Below, in pieces: positions 21,306-28,926 of a stretch of 29,505 bases of DNA. The DNA is from a virus, in the IMG/VR virus record IMGVR_UViG_3300035665_000182, positions 1 to 29,505 of that record; one strand, 5' to 3'. The position numbers and the translations under genes are program-made. Below the pieces are notes generated by a model, which saw only the letters and a program-made list of their open reading frames with translations, did not search any database and was not told where the DNA came from. The first letter of the stretch is position 1; every line of letters begins with the position of its first letter.

Positions 21306-22308
21306 GCGACCTCAGGTACTCGCGGAACTCTGCGGTCTTCGCGGCCGACTGCACACGCCGGGCGACCACCGCCTCGCGCTGCTGGCGGAACTGTTCAAGC
21401 GAACGCCGCGCGACTTCCAGCCCGCCGTCGCCATACGCAGGGTACGTGCATGGACCGACATCAAGAAGCGAATCGACCGAGCGAATCGTTCGCACGCTCT
21501 GCCCGTCCTCGATCGCCCACTCATCGCCGCCCTTCGCCACAGTGAACGCGAAGGAACTTCCGAGCACGATGCCGTCGCGGATGTTGTTCGCCAGATCGCG
21601 ACCATAGGACGAATCCGGCACGGGGAACTCATACCGCAGCCCTACCTCGTCCACCGTCAGCGACAGCGTTCGCGGATAGCGGGCGAGCGGATAGTTCGAG
21701 TCGTGATTGAAAAGCGCCCGCGTTTCGAGTTTCTTCTTCCGGCCGCGTCGCTCCGAGACGAGCCCGAACGCGGCGGGGTCGATCCGCTCATAGAAGTCGC
21801 CGAGCAGGAGCGACCGCACACCGAACCGGGCCGCGTAGCCCACGATGTATTCCTTCTCGTCTTCGCCCTCGATGCTTCGCTTCTCGACTGCGAGCAGCGG
21901 AACGGCGGCGTCTGCGTTCTCCTCGATCAACAGGCTGCGGCGTTCAACTGCGTTGCTCATCGTTCTCTCCTCGTCTGCGGCGTCGATCTGACGCGTGAGT
22001 TTGCTGGCCCATGCTTGCCCGGGGTCTCCGCCCCACAATGCCCAGGCGATCCGGCCCGCGCTCGGGAAGCCGTCCTCGCCGGGGCTCCACCCTTCGCCCT
22101 GCTTGTCCACCTCGTGCCGGGCGAAGTACGAAGCCATCCGCTTCGCGGTGTCGGGGCTGATGTTCGTTCCGTTCGACAAGTCGCGGGCGCGAGCAACGCC
22201 AACGGCGGTTCCGCCACGGCCGTACTCGTCTCGCCACGCGAGCCCCTTCGCGGCTTCGTCGCGGACGCCGGAGGGGGGCGAGAAGTCGATGTGGTCATAT
22301 CTAGCCAT
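21295..22308 (-). CDS. Prohead protease (HK97 family, U35) with extra N-terminal domain
   Basis: A 337-residue protein in two parts. Residues 1-115 hold a distinct domain (FSPPSGVRDEAAKGL, GRGGTAVGVARARDL, AWALWGGDPGQAWASK) seen alone or fused in phage head genes. Residues 117-337 are the serine protease: LFNHDSNYPLARYPRTL gives catalytic His at about 202 and GIVLGSSFAFTV the Ser at about 250, spaced as in HK97. It matures the capsid delta domain. Start 22308 has only a weak ribosome site, whereas an in-frame ATG at 21958-21960 (MSNAVERR) has GAGGAG six bases upstream, so a short 221-residue protease is probably made as well. Confidence 0.88.
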   Translation of the reverse strand: MARYDHIDFSPPSGVRDEAAKGLAWRDEYGRGGTAVGVARARDLSNGTNISPDTAKRMASYFARHEVDKQGEGWSPGEDGFPSAGRIAWALWGGDPGQAWASKLTRQIDAADEERTMSNAVERRSLLIEENADAAVPLLAVEKRSIEGEDEKEYIVGYAARFGVRSLLLGDFYERIDPAAFGLVSERRGRKKKLETRALFNHDSNYPLARYPRTLSLTVDEVGLRYEFPVPDSSYGRDLANNIRDGIVLGSSFAFTVAKGGDEWAIEDGQSVRTIRSVDSLLDVGPCTYPAYGDGGLEVARRSLEQFRQQREAVVARRVQSAAKTAEFREYLRSHGR

Positions 22309-22332
22309 CGGTCGTTTCCGCGGGCGAGGCGT

Positions 22333-24708
22333 TCACACTTCACTCAAAGACTTCTCAATGTCTGCGAACGACTTGTCGATTGCGGCGATCTCGTTCATCA
22401 GAGATTTCATTTCTTCATCCAGGCTTTCAAGTTCTTTCTCGTCCTTGTCTTTGGCTGATCGTTTCGACTTCAACGCCGAGATCTTCGCCTTTATGGCGTC
22501 CACTTTTGCTCGTGCCGCATTTGCCCTTGCCGTTGCATCAGCAAGGTTTTTCTGCGCCGCCGCGACCCTTGTCTTTGCTGCGGAACCATCCACCTCTGAC
22601 TTCAGGGCGTCGATCTTTTTCTGAATGTCTTTTTGCTTCCGCGAGATTTTGGAAATCTCACGGTCAGCCTCGGCCTGCGTTCCCTCGATGCGATCGCGAA
22701 GCCGCTCTTTTCGCTGCTTCTTGGCTGGCGGCTTTTTCTCACCGCTTCCAGGGTCGGCACCTCCAGATGACACCGCACCACCGCCGCTGCCGTTTCCGCC
22801 GCTAGACGAGCCTCCTCCACTATCCGAGCCGCCGCCTCCCTTGCCGCAGCTATTTCCAGGCTGGAATCCTCCTGAACCCGTACCGCAATCGCGAGCCTCT
22901 TCGACCGGCGGCTCGGGCAGCGGGTCGATCTTCGTCAGCGTCGCCACCTTGTGCCCGACCTGCGTCTCGGTCGCCCGCCATCCGCCGCTCACCTCTTCGT
23001 ACACCGTGATGAGTGCGGCAGGATCTTCCTCGGTCGCGTCGATCTTGAAGTCGGTGCCGGGGATGTCCAGCGTGCCGTAGTCCATCACATGGTCGATCCG
23101 CCCGCGAGCACGCCCGCCCGACGAATCCCACGACACGAAGTCGCCTTCGGCTACGCTGCCGGGATCGGCCCGGGCTTCGCTGCTCGCAGCCTCCGCGACG
23201 GGGGCGGGTGCTGGATCAACTGGAGCCTCGCTCGGCATCGTCTCGTTCACGCCGGCAAGAATCGCCGCGATCTGCTGCGCGTTGATGCTCGGGAACGACG
23301 CCGCGATGAGGGCCGCCGCACCTTCCTTCGTGATGAGGCCAACGGGCACTTGTGAGATGATCGCAATGAGTCCCGTGATCTGCGCACCGTTGAGACTCAC
23401 GTCGGCGACTTGCGGCGCGGCTGGCTCCGCTGGTGCCGCTGCTGCCTCCGCCGCTGCCAGCCCGCCTTCGACCGCCTGGCCGTCGATGCCGCTGCCGGGC
23501 TGCTGCTGCGCGAGCACGTCGGTCGCCGTCGGCTCCTGGCCCAGCGTGCCCATGTTCAACGGGCGGTAACGCGTGTCGCCGCCTTCAACCGGGTTCATTC
23601 CTTCTTCGGCTCGAATGTCGTTCGTCGAATAAACTCCGAGATCCCACAACTGACGGTACAGCCCGGAGCGGCTCGTGGAGTCGGCCCGAAGCATGAAGCG
23701 GGTATCGAAGGAAACCTCGAAACGGTCATCCTCGACAATCAGATCACGAGTAAACGCAGACTCAAATCGCCGCAGCCACGGCATGATCGTGTCGGTAAGG
23801 AACTCCTGCGACGAGGATTCGAGCGACCCGGGCGGCATCGCCCCAGCGGCTTGAATCTTCCAGGCCGGCACGCGCCAGAGTCGGCAGATTTCCTCGATCT
23901 GAAAACGCCGACCCTCAAGCCACTGGCTGTCGGTGTTCGTGTTCTGCGGCAAAGAGAACGGCTTGAGCCCGCCGGTGAGCACGGCTGTTTTGTGGGAATT
24001 TCCCACTCCGCCATGCTTGCGGTCCCACTGGTTCGCGAGCGTCTCCCGGGCTTCGGCGTTGAGTTGCCCCTCGGTCGAGAGCACGAAGCCCGGCCGGGCA
24101 CCGGCGGCGAAGTAGCGAGCACCGTGGAGTTCGTAAGCCCGGGCGAGGGCGATCGCGTCCTTGCACGTCTCGACCGGAGAGAGCCCGTTGATGCCGTCTT
24201 CTGTGAGCCCGCGAATGGCGAGAATCTGCTCTTGGTTGTAGAGCGTCTCCTGGCCCTTCTCTTCGCGGTACTTGTAGCGGAGCTTGCCGTTCTCCAGCCG
24301 CTCCACCTTCATCCGCGACGGGTGCAGCGGGATGAGTTGATCGACCGCCCCCGACTGCCCGGGCACGATCTCGCAGTACGCGACGTTGTAGAGGCCCGCG
24401 TGGAGCATCAGTTGGCAACGCCACTCGAAAGAGGTCTGCCACCCGTTCGGCTGGAGGTTCAACTTCCGGTAGAGCGGGAGTTCGGTCGCGCGACGCTTGC
24501 CGCCGTCGCCCATCCGCTCGAGCACGTGGAGGGCAGGCGTCGCCACCGCCTCCGCGAGCACGCGGATGCACGCGAACACGGTGCTGACCATGAGCGCGTT
24601 GTCGGGGCTGATCCGCACGCCGGCAGAGGATCGCGAGCTCGCGTCCTCGTCCCACATGCGTTCCTCGCCGGGAAGCCAGAGGATGCGGTGCTCGTTTTTC
24701 GCGATCAT
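22333..24708 (-). CDS. HK97-type portal protein with long C-terminal extension
   Basis: 791 residues, almost twice the usual length. Residues 1 to about 400 are the portal (PF04860): VSTVFACIRVLAEAVA, HGLYN-type LMLHAGLYNVAYCEI, GARPGFVLS, RVPAWKI, GLYRQLWDLGVYSTNDIRAEEG. Then Ala/Pro linker; a small helical domain (440-490); a Hva1-Tudor-like barrel (518-592: GDFVSWDSSGGRARGRIDHV, HKVATLTKIDPL); a DCGTGSGGFQPGNSCG motif at about 605-620; a Gly/Ser-rich linker to about 650; and about 120 residues of Lys/Glu coiled coil. The portal forms the packaging ring; the extension could bind scaffold, DNA or the terminase. ATG overlaps the terminase stop (ATGA). Confidence 0.92.
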   Translation of the reverse strand: MIAKNEHRILWLPGEERMWDEDASSRSSAGVRISPDNALMVSTVFACIRVLAEAVATPALHVLERMGDGGKRRATELPLYRKLNLQPNGWQTSFEWRCQLMLHAGLYNVAYCEIVPGQSGAVDQLIPLHPSRMKVERLENGKLRYKYREEKGQETLYNQEQILAIRGLTEDGINGLSPVETCKDAIALARAYELHGARYFAAGARPGFVLSTEGQLNAEARETLANQWDRKHGGVGNSHKTAVLTGGLKPFSLPQNTNTDSQWLEGRRFQIEEICRLWRVPAWKIQAAGAMPPGSLESSSQEFLTDTIMPWLRRFESAFTRDLIVEDDRFEVSFDTRFMLRADSTSRSGLYRQLWDLGVYSTNDIRAEEGMNPVEGGDTRYRPLNMGTLGQEPTATDVLAQQQPGSGIDGQAVEGGLAAAEAAAAPAEPAAPQVADVSLNGAQITGLIAIISQVPVGLITKEGAAALIAASFPSINAQQIAAILAGVNETMPSEAPVDPAPAPVAEAASSEARADPGSVAEGDFVSWDSSGGRARGRIDHVMDYGTLDIPGTDFKIDATEEDPAALITVYEEVSGGWRATETQVGHKVATLTKIDPLPEPPVEEARDCGTGSGGFQPGNSCGKGGGGSDSGGGSSSGGNGSGGGAVSSGGADPGSGEKKPPAKKQRKERLRDRIEGTQAEADREISKISRKQKDIQKKIDALKSEVDGSAAKTRVAAAQKNLADATARANAARAKVDAIKAKISALKSKRSAKDKDEKELESLDEEMKSLMNEIAAIDKSFADIEKSLSEV

Positions 24709-26270
24709 AGGAAGAAGATTTCGGGGGCTTCAGGATCGGAGGTGATTTCTTGCGACGCGTAGACGCCGATCGCCATCACGAGGCTCACGATCCCGTCGAT
24801 CCGTTCTGTGCTCCTGGCCTTGCTGGGCTTGATGTTGCCGGCCGACGTGTCCTGTTGAATCGCTACGTTCCCTGCTTGCCAGGCCAATACAGGGTTGCCG
24901 TCGTGAAGCAACTTGCCGCCTACTACCATCGCCTCCAACTGCTTCGATGGGCCGCTCATGGAGCCGTAGCCCTGCCCGAAGCCTATAACCGAGAGCCCGT
25001 CCCCTTGCAGTTGGTTCGCCAGTTGCGTCGCGTTCCAGCGGTCGATGGCGATCTGCCGGATGTTGTATTTCTGGGAAAGTGCGTTGATGTCGGCCCGCAC
25101 GCGATCAAAGTCGGTCACGTTACCGTCTGTCACGGTCAGTAGCCCTTGGCGAGCCCATGCGTCATACGGAACCTTGTCTCGCCGCACCCTTTGCTGAAGG
25201 TTTTCCGATGGAATCCAGAAATGCGGTTCGACCCAATACTTGCCGTCATCTAGCGGAAATAGCAGCACGAACGCCGTCGTGTCGAACGTAGTGGCGAGAT
25301 CGAGCCCGGCCCAGCATTCCCGCCCCTCTAGCGAAACCGGGCACTCCATCGCACCGGCGGCCCAGTGATCCATGCGGAGCCAGCGAGTGTCCTGCTCTGT
25401 CCACTGGTTGAGATAAAGCTGCCGGAAAGTGTTTTCGTAGGCTGGCAGTTCGACCGCCTTCTGGCACTCCTGTCGCAAAAATTCAACCTGAACCGAGACC
25501 CCCAGGTTTGGATTGGCAGCCGCCCACGTCTTTTCGTCCTTCCAATCCGCATCTGTTGGCGCGGCGTACACGGCAGGCAGGAACGTCGCATCTTTGATCG
25601 TTCCGGCCGCGACGGCCTCGGCGTACTTCCACACCTCCCAGCACACCGACTTCCTGTCGAATCCGGCAGTGGTCAAATACGCCATGATCGGCTGGGCTCT
25701 TTTTCCCATTGCCGTCGCCATGACATCGTGGAGCTCTCGCGACTTCTGAGCATGGAGTTCGTCGAATACCACGACGTGCGGATTCAACCCGTGCTTCGTG
25801 AAGGCTTCCGCCGACAACGCCTTGTAGGTGCTATGCGTCGCCGGCCGAACGATCGCGTTCCGGTAGAGTTTCAGGTGCCGACTCAGGAAGGGCGACTGCT
25901 GAACCATGCCGCTCGCGATCTCCCAGACGAGCCTAGCCTGCTCACGATCGGCGGCACACGAATAGTTCTCGCCGCCCGGCTCGCCCTCCATCAGCCCCTT
26001 CAAGGCAATGCCGGCGGCCGTCGTGCTCTTGGCGTTTCCTCGAGGAATAGCGAGTAGCGTCGTGCGATACTGACGCGTCCCATCTGGCTTCAGCGTGCCA
26101 TAGAGCGAGTGAAGCCACTGCTTCTGCCACGGCTGCAGCAACAGCGACTTGCCGCCGAGCGGACCCTTGACGTGGGTAAGGTGCTTCTCGAAGAAACGGA
26201 TCGCGAGGCAGCCCGGGCAATTAGCCGAGCATACGGCGGTCTTCTTCGTCCTCTTCGCTTGCTTGTTCAA
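24705..26270 (-). CDS. terL: Terminase large subunit (Terminase_1 type)
   Basis: Packaging motor of about 521 residues. Seen: N-terminal LLLQPWQKQWLHSLYG adenine-binding segment; Walker A variant PRGNAKST; Walker B VVVFDELHAQ; coupling motif TTAGFD; and the RNase H-like nuclease acids in CWAGLDLA, IAIDRWN and ERIDGIVS. It translocates and cuts phage DNA at the portal. The first ATG (26345) lies 124 bases inside the small-subunit gene with no spaced ribosome site and a Ser/Arg-rich start, so I prefer TTG 26270 (AGGG about 9 bases upstream), still overlapping terS by 50 bases. The exact start is uncertain. Confidence 0.92.
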   Translation of the reverse strand: MNKQAKRTKKTAVCSANCPGCLAIRFFEKHLTHVKGPLGGKSLLLQPWQKQWLHSLYGTLKPDGTRQYRTTLLAIPRGNAKSTTAAGIALKGLMEGEPGGENYSCAADREQARLVWEIASGMVQQSPFLSRHLKLYRNAIVRPATHSTYKALSAEAFTKHGLNPHVVVFDELHAQKSRELHDVMATAMGKRAQPIMAYLTTAGFDRKSVCWEVWKYAEAVAAGTIKDATFLPAVYAAPTDADWKDEKTWAAANPNLGVSVQVEFLRQECQKAVELPAYENTFRQLYLNQWTEQDTRWLRMDHWAAGAMECPVSLEGRECWAGLDLATTFDTTAFVLLFPLDDGKYWVEPHFWIPSENLQQRVRRDKVPYDAWARQGLLTVTDGNVTDFDRVRADINALSQKYNIRQIAIDRWNATQLANQLQGDGLSVIGFGQGYGSMSGPSKQLEAMVVGGKLLHDGNPVLAWQAGNVAIQQDTSAGNIKPSKARSTERIDGIVSLVMAIGVYASQEITSDPEAPEIFFL

Positions 26271-26679
26271 CAGCCGACACCCTCGCCAGCGCGGAGGCAG
26301 TGAGCCCGAACTGCTCCGCGAACCGGAGCATATGGAGCCGAGCATCCTTCTTCCGATACCACGCCGGGTGATTCATCACGCGGCCTTTGTCATCCATGAA
26401 AGTCGCCCCGTGCTGCTTGAGCTCTTGGTCGGCTTTCACCATGTCGGCGAGTGCATCGCAGTAGCAGGCGAGCGTCTGCTGATGGCGGAGACTCATCACA
26501 CCAGATGACGCAAGCATCGGAACGATGCGGCCCCACTCGGCCCGGCCGATCTCGCACAGATAGTCGGGGACGGCGGGGATGCCCGAAGGCGCTTCGATGC
26601 CGGAAACGTGCGGCCCGCGAACGCGAGCACCGCGAAGTTTCAGGATCGCCTTCGGCGTCGGCTTGCGGCCTTTTGGCAC
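26221..26679 (-). CDS. terS: Terminase small subunit (P27 family)
   Basis: A 152-residue protein with the P27-type start GRKPTPKAILKLRGARVR and a central W..I...L..SG..... L..YC-type helical segment, followed by HPAWYRKKDARLHMLRFAEQFGLTASALARV, the family's C-terminal helix. Small subunits recognise the packaging site and regulate the large subunit. Start is GTG 26679 with AGAGGG upstream. It overlaps the large-subunit gene. The 108-base spacer upstream separates it from the homing-endonuclease-like gene. Confidence 0.85.
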   Translation of the reverse strand: MPKGRKPTPKAILKLRGARVRGPHVSGIEAPSGIPAVPDYLCEIGRAEWGRIVPMLASSGVMSLRHQQTLACYCDALADMVKADQELKQHGATFMDDKGRVMNHPAWYRKKDARLHMLRFAEQFGLTASALARVSAVEQASEEDEEDRRMLG

Positions 26680-26787
26680 GGGAAATGCCCTCTGCTAGGG
26701 GACGTTACTTTCAACCATTCGTACGCGGCATGGAACAGCGGGTTTTCCTCAGACGGCCGTTTTTGCCTGAAAAAACTGCATAGGGGG
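26680..26787 (-). other. Spacer upstream of terminase genes
   Basis: A 108-base non-coding stretch between the Cys-rich HNH gene and terS. It contains ACGGCCGT next to T-rich sequence and a stretch (GTTTTCCTCAGACGG on the plus strand, about 26741-26755) resembling the conserved GTTTTTCTCATACGG of the late control repeats at 28.7 and 28.9 kb. A residual late promoter copy is possible but unproven. This is also where a cos or pac site might be expected; none is identifiable by eye. Confidence 0.25.
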
Positions 26788-27867
26788 TCAGGTTTGCGAG
26801 CCTGTCGCCAATCCTAGCGGCAGTGGCAACTGCCCAGACCACTTCGCACCCTTTGCTGTGTTGCAGCCCCAGCACGCACACCTCACGTTGTCCCATGTGT
26901 GCCCCATCACGCCGGCGCTCAGCGGGTAAGGGTGATGGTCGACAGTAGGCGATCTCAGCCTGGGCTTGCCATCACTCAAAGTAAACACTTTGAGTGTCTT
27001 CCTCTTGCAGATGTGGCAAACGTAATTGTCTCTGCGGAACACATCTTGCGACTTAATGCTGGGGTCGAAAGGCAGCCCATGCCTCCTGCACCTCTTGCGG
27101 TGATTGCCAGATAGGATGTTCTTCAGCTTCTGTTTTCTTCTGCGCTCGCACTTGTCGCAAAGAGGGGTTCGCCTGAGTGCATTGTGTACTACATCTATCC
27201 CGCAGTCGCAGCACGAGCCCTTGATTCTGGCCCTCCTTGCGCACCTTCTGGAACAAAGTCGCTCGTACGATCTGACGCAAAGTCGCCCGCATACATCGCA
27301 GTCTCTCTTTAATGCTCGAGATAAGAGCGCACGCACGCCAAGCACCTTCGTCAAAAACGCAGCCATATCATCTCGACATTGCCTCGGAAACCATCTCGAA
27401 ACTGATTGAGCAATGTTGCTCGGTCTGGTCCTGGCTGCCTCGTCAATCTGTGTTCGATCCCACGTTTGAAGCCCGACCTTCTTGGCGGCGTTGTAGCAGC
27501 CCAAACAGCAATATTTCTTTTGTGCCTTAGTGAGCTTTAATCCACACATCATGCAAGACAATCGCCGCTTCTTTTTCTCGGACGGAGCGCATACAGGCTT
27601 GCGAGTCTTTTGGTCGGCCCTCCATCGCTCACGCCGCTCAGCGCTCGCGGCATCCTTGCACGCATCGCAATACAGCTGCCTAGCCATCGCGTTCGCATGC
27701 TTTGCGGTGAACTTCTCGCCACAACGCTTACATGCCTTCTCGCAGCATGAAGGCAAAAGCCCATGAACGCGGGCCTTTCTGCGCTGCTGCTTGCAGCACT
27801 CAGGGCAGGACGCCTTGTCCTTCCCGGCCTTCGTACACCACGACGATCCGCAACGACGGCACGCCAT
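26788..27867 (-). CDS. Cys-rich HNH endonuclease, probable free-standing homing endonuclease
   Basis: A 359-residue basic protein with a string of about ten C-x-x-C knuckles over residues 1-250 (CRRC, CPEC, CKRC, CDAC, CMMC, CLGC, CDVC, CCDC, CDKC), then a C-terminal HNH domain: FRRDNYVCHICKRKTL, TVDHHPYPLSAGV (the DH of the motif), TWDNVRCACWGCNTAKGAKW (closing N and Cys pair). HNH proteins cut DNA; serial zinc knuckles suggest a long target. It separates the small HNH gene from the terminases, has lower GC than its neighbours and its own very strong ribosome site, all signs of an inserted mobile endonuclease. That site lies in a hairpin (27869-27895). The C-terminus may alternatively serve packaging. 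Confidence 0.75.
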   Translation of the reverse strand: MACRRCGSSWCTKAGKDKASCPECCKQQRRKARVHGLLPSCCEKACKRCGEKFTAKHANAMARQLYCDACKDAASAERRERWRADQKTRKPVCAPSEKKKRRLSCMMCGLKLTKAQKKYCCLGCYNAAKKVGLQTWDRTQIDEAARTRPSNIAQSVSRWFPRQCRDDMAAFLTKVLGVRALLSRALKRDCDVCGRLCVRSYERLCSRRCARRARIKGSCCDCGIDVVHNALRRTPLCDKCERRRKQKLKNILSGNHRKRCRRHGLPFDPSIKSQDVFRRDNYVCHICKRKTLKVFTLSDGKPRLRSPTVDHHPYPLSAGVMGHTWDNVRCACWGCNTAKGAKWSGQLPLPLGLATGSQT

Positions 27868-27868
27868 A

Positions 27869-27895
27869 AATCCACCTCCTTGTGGAGCGTGGATT
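27869..27895 (-). promoter_or_regulatory. Hairpin sequestering the endonuclease ribosome-binding site
   Basis: On the minus strand AATCCAC-G-CTCC, loop ACAA, GGAG-GTGGATT, immediately followed by the start ATG region: 11 pairs with one bulged G. The near-perfect Shine-Dalgarno AAGGAGGT runs from loop into the 3' arm, so read-through mRNA should be poorly translated unless the hairpin is opened or missing. Confidence 0.75.
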
Positions 27896-27912
27896 GTACC
27901 ACAGGAAACCAG

Positions 27913-28203
27913 TCATTCACGCGACTCGTGCATCGTTTTCAAGAGATGGCACGCGCTGCAAAGACACTGGCCGTTGGACGGTTCGTACCGAAGATCTGGC
28001 CGAGCCTTGACCGGGATGATGTGGTCGGCGTGATTCGATTCGCTGATCGTTCCGCACTGGCGACAGGCGAACGCATCCGCGATCAGCACGGCCTGCCGCC
28101 ATTGCCTGTGCTGCTTCGAGCAGTAGCCTCTCGCCGCTGCGTGGGGGCGGTTCTCTCTCGTCCTCAAACGTGGTGCCCTGAATGACGGCACCCGCTGCGG
28201 CAT
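27913..28203 (-). CDS. Compact HNH endonuclease next to terminase
   Basis: A 96-residue protein with CRQC (C47, C50), NHADHIIPV (H58, D60, H61), a P.NGQCLCSACH segment (N77, C82, C85, H86) and a basic N-terminus: a complete, minimal HNH with a structural zinc. In many HK97-like phages an HNH protein encoded beside terS/terL is needed with them to cut the packaging site, and this is the best reading here. The ATG lies 3 bases after the preceding stop codon. It is followed at 45 bases by the larger HNH gene. Confidence 0.82.
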   Translation of the reverse strand: MPQRVPSFRAPRLRTRENRPHAAARGYCSKQHRQWRQAVLIADAFACRQCGTISESNHADHIIPVKARPDLRYEPSNGQCLCSACHLLKTMHESRE

Positions 28204-28206
28204 AGC

Positions 28207-28563
28207 CTAGCTCTTGAGCGTGATGGTCGCCGTGACCCCTGTGCCAGCGGTGTTGCCCACCAGCACTTCCAGGAACGGCACTCCGAACACAGCGTCGGGA
28301 AGCGCGTACATCGTGCCAACCGAAGTGCTCGGGGCGAGCGTGATGTCGGCCACGCTGCCATCGGTGTTGTAGAGCCGGCGGAAGTTGCCGCCTTCAGCCG
28401 ACGAGCCCCACATCTGGAGCGTGGTGGCAGAGGTCGCGATGGTGCCGATATCAACCACACCGCCCGCGAAGTCCTCGGTGAACAGCGTGGTCGCGTTCGC
28501 CGTCGAGGTCGTGAGGGTGATCGGGATCTGCCGCGAGCGGCGGCGCATCTTGATTTCGGACAT
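28207..28563 (-). CDS. Small beta-rich protein, 118 aa, first gene of late operon
   Basis: First gene after the long control region. A short basic start (MSEIKMRRRSRQIPI) leads into an all-beta Thr/Ala/Gly/Val-rich domain (TLQMWGSSAEGGNFRRLYN, LPDAVFGVPFLEVLVGN) resembling the jelly-roll type virion proteins. Likely structural, perhaps a decoration protein, but no family is recognised. It precedes the HNH and terminase genes. Confidence 0.55.
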   Translation of the reverse strand: MSEIKMRRRSRQIPITLTTSTANATTLFTEDFAGGVVDIGTIATSATTLQMWGSSAEGGNFRRLYNTDGSVADITLAPSTSVGTMYALPDAVFGVPFLEVLVGNTAGTGVTATITLKS

Positions 28564-28717
28564 TGCTAACTCCTGAGATAAGGCACTGGTCTCGGGCCAG
28601 CCACGCGGCCTACAGATCCGATCCTAGAGCGAGTGGCTGGCAGGCTTGCAGCCCGGGGCGACCGTGTCTCGCCGCAGTAGCGCACCTGGCCAGTCTCTCC
28701 CTTCGCTCTATAGCGCA

Positions 28718-28767
28718 CCGATCATATTGGAAACCCACCGCAAAACGTCGTTTTTCTCATACGGAAA
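28718..28767 (-). promoter_or_regulatory. Late control repeat 1
   Basis: CCGATCATATTGG (28718-28730) and CATACGGAAA (28758-28767) separated exactly as in repeat 2. On the minus strand the order is TTTCCGTATG, 27 bases, CCAATATGATCGG, the latter with TATGAT (28721-28726) as a -10-like box. No matching -35 is present, so an activator at TTTCCGTATG is plausible. Distance to the first late gene is about 150 bases. Confidence 0.5.
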
Positions 28768-28769
28768 GG

Positions 28770-28832
28770 GCGTCTCTCACTTTCGCCCCAAACGTGCAAC
28801 ACAACCGGCGTTGTGTTCAACAAGTGAGACGC
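28770..28832. repeat. Long interrupted inverted repeat
   Basis: Outer arms GCGTCTCTCACTT (28770-28782) and AAGTGAGACGC (28822-28832; two extra bases in the left arm); inner arms AACACAAC (28798-28805) and GTTGTGTT (28810-28817) around CGGC. It sits between the two late control repeats. It may be a regulator site, cruciform or terminator isolating the upstream promoter. Confidence 0.5.
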
Positions 28833-28852
28833 TAGGTGCGGCGTGTAGTGCC

Positions 28853-28902
28853 CCGATCATATTGGCGATCCGACGTTTCGCGCTCGTTTTCCCATACGGA
28901 AA
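28853..28902 (-). promoter_or_regulatory. Late control repeat 2
   Basis: CCGATCATATTGG (28853-28865) and CATACGGAAA (28893-28902), 135 bases from repeat 1 and with the same 27-base inner gap. The flanks T-G-TAG-TGC and GTTTTCCC also match repeat 1 in most positions. The -10-like TATGAT lies at 28856-28861 on the minus strand. Confidence 0.5.
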
Positions 28903-28926
28903 ATGTCACATTCCGACAGTTTCTGC

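Larger units (their letters stand above)
28564..28926 (-). other. Long intergenic late control region
   Basis: A 363-base gene-free stretch upstream of the whole late operon. It holds two direct repeats with identical internal spacing, each with a TATGAT -10-like hexamer on the minus strand, and between them a long interrupted inverted repeat. The left part (28564-28700) shows nothing further that I can name. ORFs drawn through it are low-complexity and lack ribosome sites. Confidence 0.6.

Noticed and set aside
23410-24762. Plus-strand ORF of 450 codons opposite the portal gene
   Set aside because: Shadow of the portal coding sequence; Arg/Val/Leu-rich, with no domain and no proper start context.
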